In this document: positions 62,800-64,000 of the stretch, piece after piece
Position numbering within the stretch: position 1 is the first letter of the stretch
Layout of the letters: each line of letters opens with the position of its first letter
Source: Enterobacteriaceae bacterium RIT693
GTDB taxonomy: Bacteria; Pseudomonadota; Gammaproteobacteria; Enterobacterales; Enterobacteriaceae
Reading direction: 5' to 3'
DNA length: 64,000 nt
Assembly: GCA_009668225.1 (NCBI GenBank)
Contig: WJYK01000007.1
Coordinates: 1-64,000 of the forward strand
Notes under the pieces: generated by a model
The model's input: only the letters and a program-made list of their open reading frames with translations
What the model was told of the DNA's origin: nothing
The model's database searches: none
Position numbers and translations under genes: made by a program

Positions 62800-63678
62800 T
62801 TACAGCAAACCGGCATGCTTAAGCGCGCTAACAATCACCGGCCGACTGGCGTCAGTCAGCGGCGTCATCGGCAGGCGTAAGGTATCGGTTGCCACAAGAC
62901 CCAACTCCCTGGCGGCCCATTTCACCGGAATAGGGTTGGGTTCTACAAATAATTTACAGTGCAGCGGCATCAGACGCTGATTAATTTCGCGAGCCTGTGC
63001 AAATTGCCCTGAGGTGGCCAGTTTACACATTTCCGCCATCTCACGCGCGGCTACGTTTGCGGTCACGGAAATTACGCCGTGGCCACCAAGCTGAATGAAG
63101 TCCAGCGCGCTGGCGTCATCGCCGCTCACCAGGATGAAGTCATCTTCAACCAGCTCTTTGATCTGGTTTACGCGGCTTAAGTTCCCGGTGGCTTCTTTGA
63201 TACCGATAATATTTTTGATTTTCGCCAGGCGGCCAACGGTTTCCGGCAGCATGTCGCAGCCGGTACGAGACGGCACGTTATACAGCATCTGTGGCAGATG
63301 GGTGCTTTCAGCAATCGCTTTAAAGTGCTGGAACAGCCCTTCCTGGGTAGGACGGTTGTAATACGGGGTGACCGTCAGGCAGCCTACAATGCCGCTGTCC
63401 TGCAGGTGATGCGTCAGGGAAATCGCTTCGGAAGTGGCGTTAGCACCAGTACCGGCAATAATCGGGATACGCCCGTCAGCCAGTTCAACGGTAAGCTTCA
63501 CTACGTCGACGTGTTCGTCGTGGCTTAAGGTAGCCGATTCGCCGGTAGTCCCTACCGAGACAATCGCCGATGTTCCGCTGGCGACATGGTAATCAATCAG
63601 TTTTTTCAGGCTGGACCGGCAGACATTACCTTTCTCATCCATCGGCGTAATTATCGCGACAACACTTCCCGTAAACAT
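62800..63678 (-). CDS. dapA: 4-hydroxy-tetrahydrodipicolinate synthase
   Basis: DapA condenses pyruvate and aspartate semialdehyde, the first step to diaminopimelate and lysine. It has 292 residues from the ATG at 63678 (MFTGS, as in E. coli). The Schiff-base lysine is in IGIKEATGN (Lys161), Tyr133 is in [11 protein letters not shown], and the pyruvate loop is VGTTGES. It is divergent from gcvR. Confidence 0.97.
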   Translation of the reverse strand: MFTGSVVAIITPMDEKGNVCRSSLKKLIDYHVASGTSAIVSVGTTGESATLSHDEHVDVVKLTVELADGRIPIIAGTGANATSEAISLTHHLQDSGIVGCLTVTPYYNRPTQEGLFQHFKAIAESTHLPQMLYNVPSRTGCDMLPETVGRLAKIKNIIGIKEATGNLSRVNQIKELVEDDFILVSGDDASALDFIQLGGHGVISVTANVAAREMAEMCKLATSGQFAQAREINQRLMPLHCKLFVEPNPIPVKWAARELGLVATDTLRLPMTPLTDASRPVIVSALKHAGLL

Positions 63679-63736
63679 TAGCCACCCTCTGTGCAAACAT
63701 GTTCTCCAATGTTACGTTTGGTGCCATAGCAAAAGC

Positions 63737-63779
63737 AAGCTGCCAGAAGGCGCTAAGCGGTTGGCAGCTTACTTTTTTT
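63737..63779 (+). other. Hairpin with U-tract in the dapA-gcvR gap
   Basis: AAGCTGCCA (63737-63745) and TGGCAGCTT (63762-63770) form a 9-bp stem with a 16-nt loop. A run of seven T residues follows at 63773-63779. It looks like a plus-strand intrinsic terminator, but no plus-strand gene lies upstream, so it may sit in the gcvR leader. Confidence 0.5.
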
Positions 63780-63824
63780 ATGCTTTCCTAATGTGAATCT
63801 CACCGATTGACAGGAAGAACGCGC

Positions 63825-64000
63825 TTGACACCCTCATCACACCATTATTTGGTTATCACAGCCCTGGGCGCGGACCGTCCTGGTATCGTCAATACCATCA
63901 CCCGCCACGTGAGCAGCTGCGGCTGTAACATCGAAGACAGTCGTCTTGCCATGCTGGGTGAAGAGTTCACCTTTATCATGCTGCTTTCCGGCACCTGGAA
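63825..64000 (+). CDS. gcvR: Glycine cleavage system repressor GcvR (5' part)
   Basis: GcvR is an ACT-domain protein that binds GcvA and blocks activation of the glycine cleavage operon when glycine is low. The first 58 codons are present. The TTG at 63825, after AGGA at 63812-63815, gives (M)TPSSHHYLVITALGADRPG. ITRHVSSCGCNIEDSRLAML and EEFTFIMLLSG follow. This is nearly identical to the E. coli start. The remainder lies beyond the window. Confidence 0.93.
   Translation, partial: MTPSSHHYLVITALGADRPGIVNTITRHVSSCGCNIEDSRLAMLGEEFTFIMLLSGTW

Overview
The window is chromosomal DNA from a member of the Enterobacteriaceae. Gene order and protein lengths follow the Escherichia coli 54-56 min region almost gene for gene: yfeR-yfeH-ypeB-ligA-zipA-cysZ-cysK-ptsHI-crr-pdxK-cysM-cysAWTP-yfeXYZ-ypeA-amiA-hemF, then maeB-talA-tktB-ypfG-nudK, then narQ-acrD-ypfM-yffB-dapE-ypfN-ypfH-tmcA-ypfJ-purC-bamC-dapA-gcvR. 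The genus cannot be fixed from the sequence alone.

Layout. 1-260 is the downstream edge of a tRNA-Lys locus: two terminators and an 18-nt copy of the tRNA-Lys 3' end. 261-21483 is core: DNA ligase, the divisome anchor ZipA, sulfate uptake and cysteine synthesis (cysZ, cysK, cysM, cysPTWA), the general PTS (ptsHI-crr), pyridoxal kinase, a Dyp-type peroxidase, AmiA and HemF. 21484-34979 is accessory. It occupies exactly the hemF-maeB interval that holds eutR and the eut operon in E. coli. It carries a TetR regulator with a clear operator, a ToxR/ToxS-like (MarT/FidL-like) membrane regulator pair, and a 13-gene choline-degrading glycyl-radical microcompartment operon (GRM2, or type II cut, class). 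34992-42312 is core again. 42313-43055 is a gene-free interval filled by a ~577-bp imperfect palindrome. 43056-51609 holds the complete periplasmic nitrate reductase operon napFDAGHBC, divergent from narQ-narP. 51762-64000 is core, ending inside gcvR.

How the parts work together. CutC, activated by the radical-SAM enzyme CutD, should split choline into trimethylamine and acetaldehyde inside a protein shell (four BMC-H proteins, one BMC-P). CutF and CutH would turn acetaldehyde into acetyl-CoA and acetyl phosphate, and CutO would recycle NADH by making ethanol. Two SMR proteins may carry choline, trimethylamine or a related cation. Both the cut and nap systems are anaerobic. The nap promoter shows a NarP-type 7-2-7 site and an FNR-like half-site.

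The least explained items are the 577-bp palindrome between nudK and napC, the MarT/FidL-like pair and TetR gene beside the microcompartment operon, the PduM-like protein in that operon, and a terminator-like hairpin abutting the yfeX ribosome-binding site.
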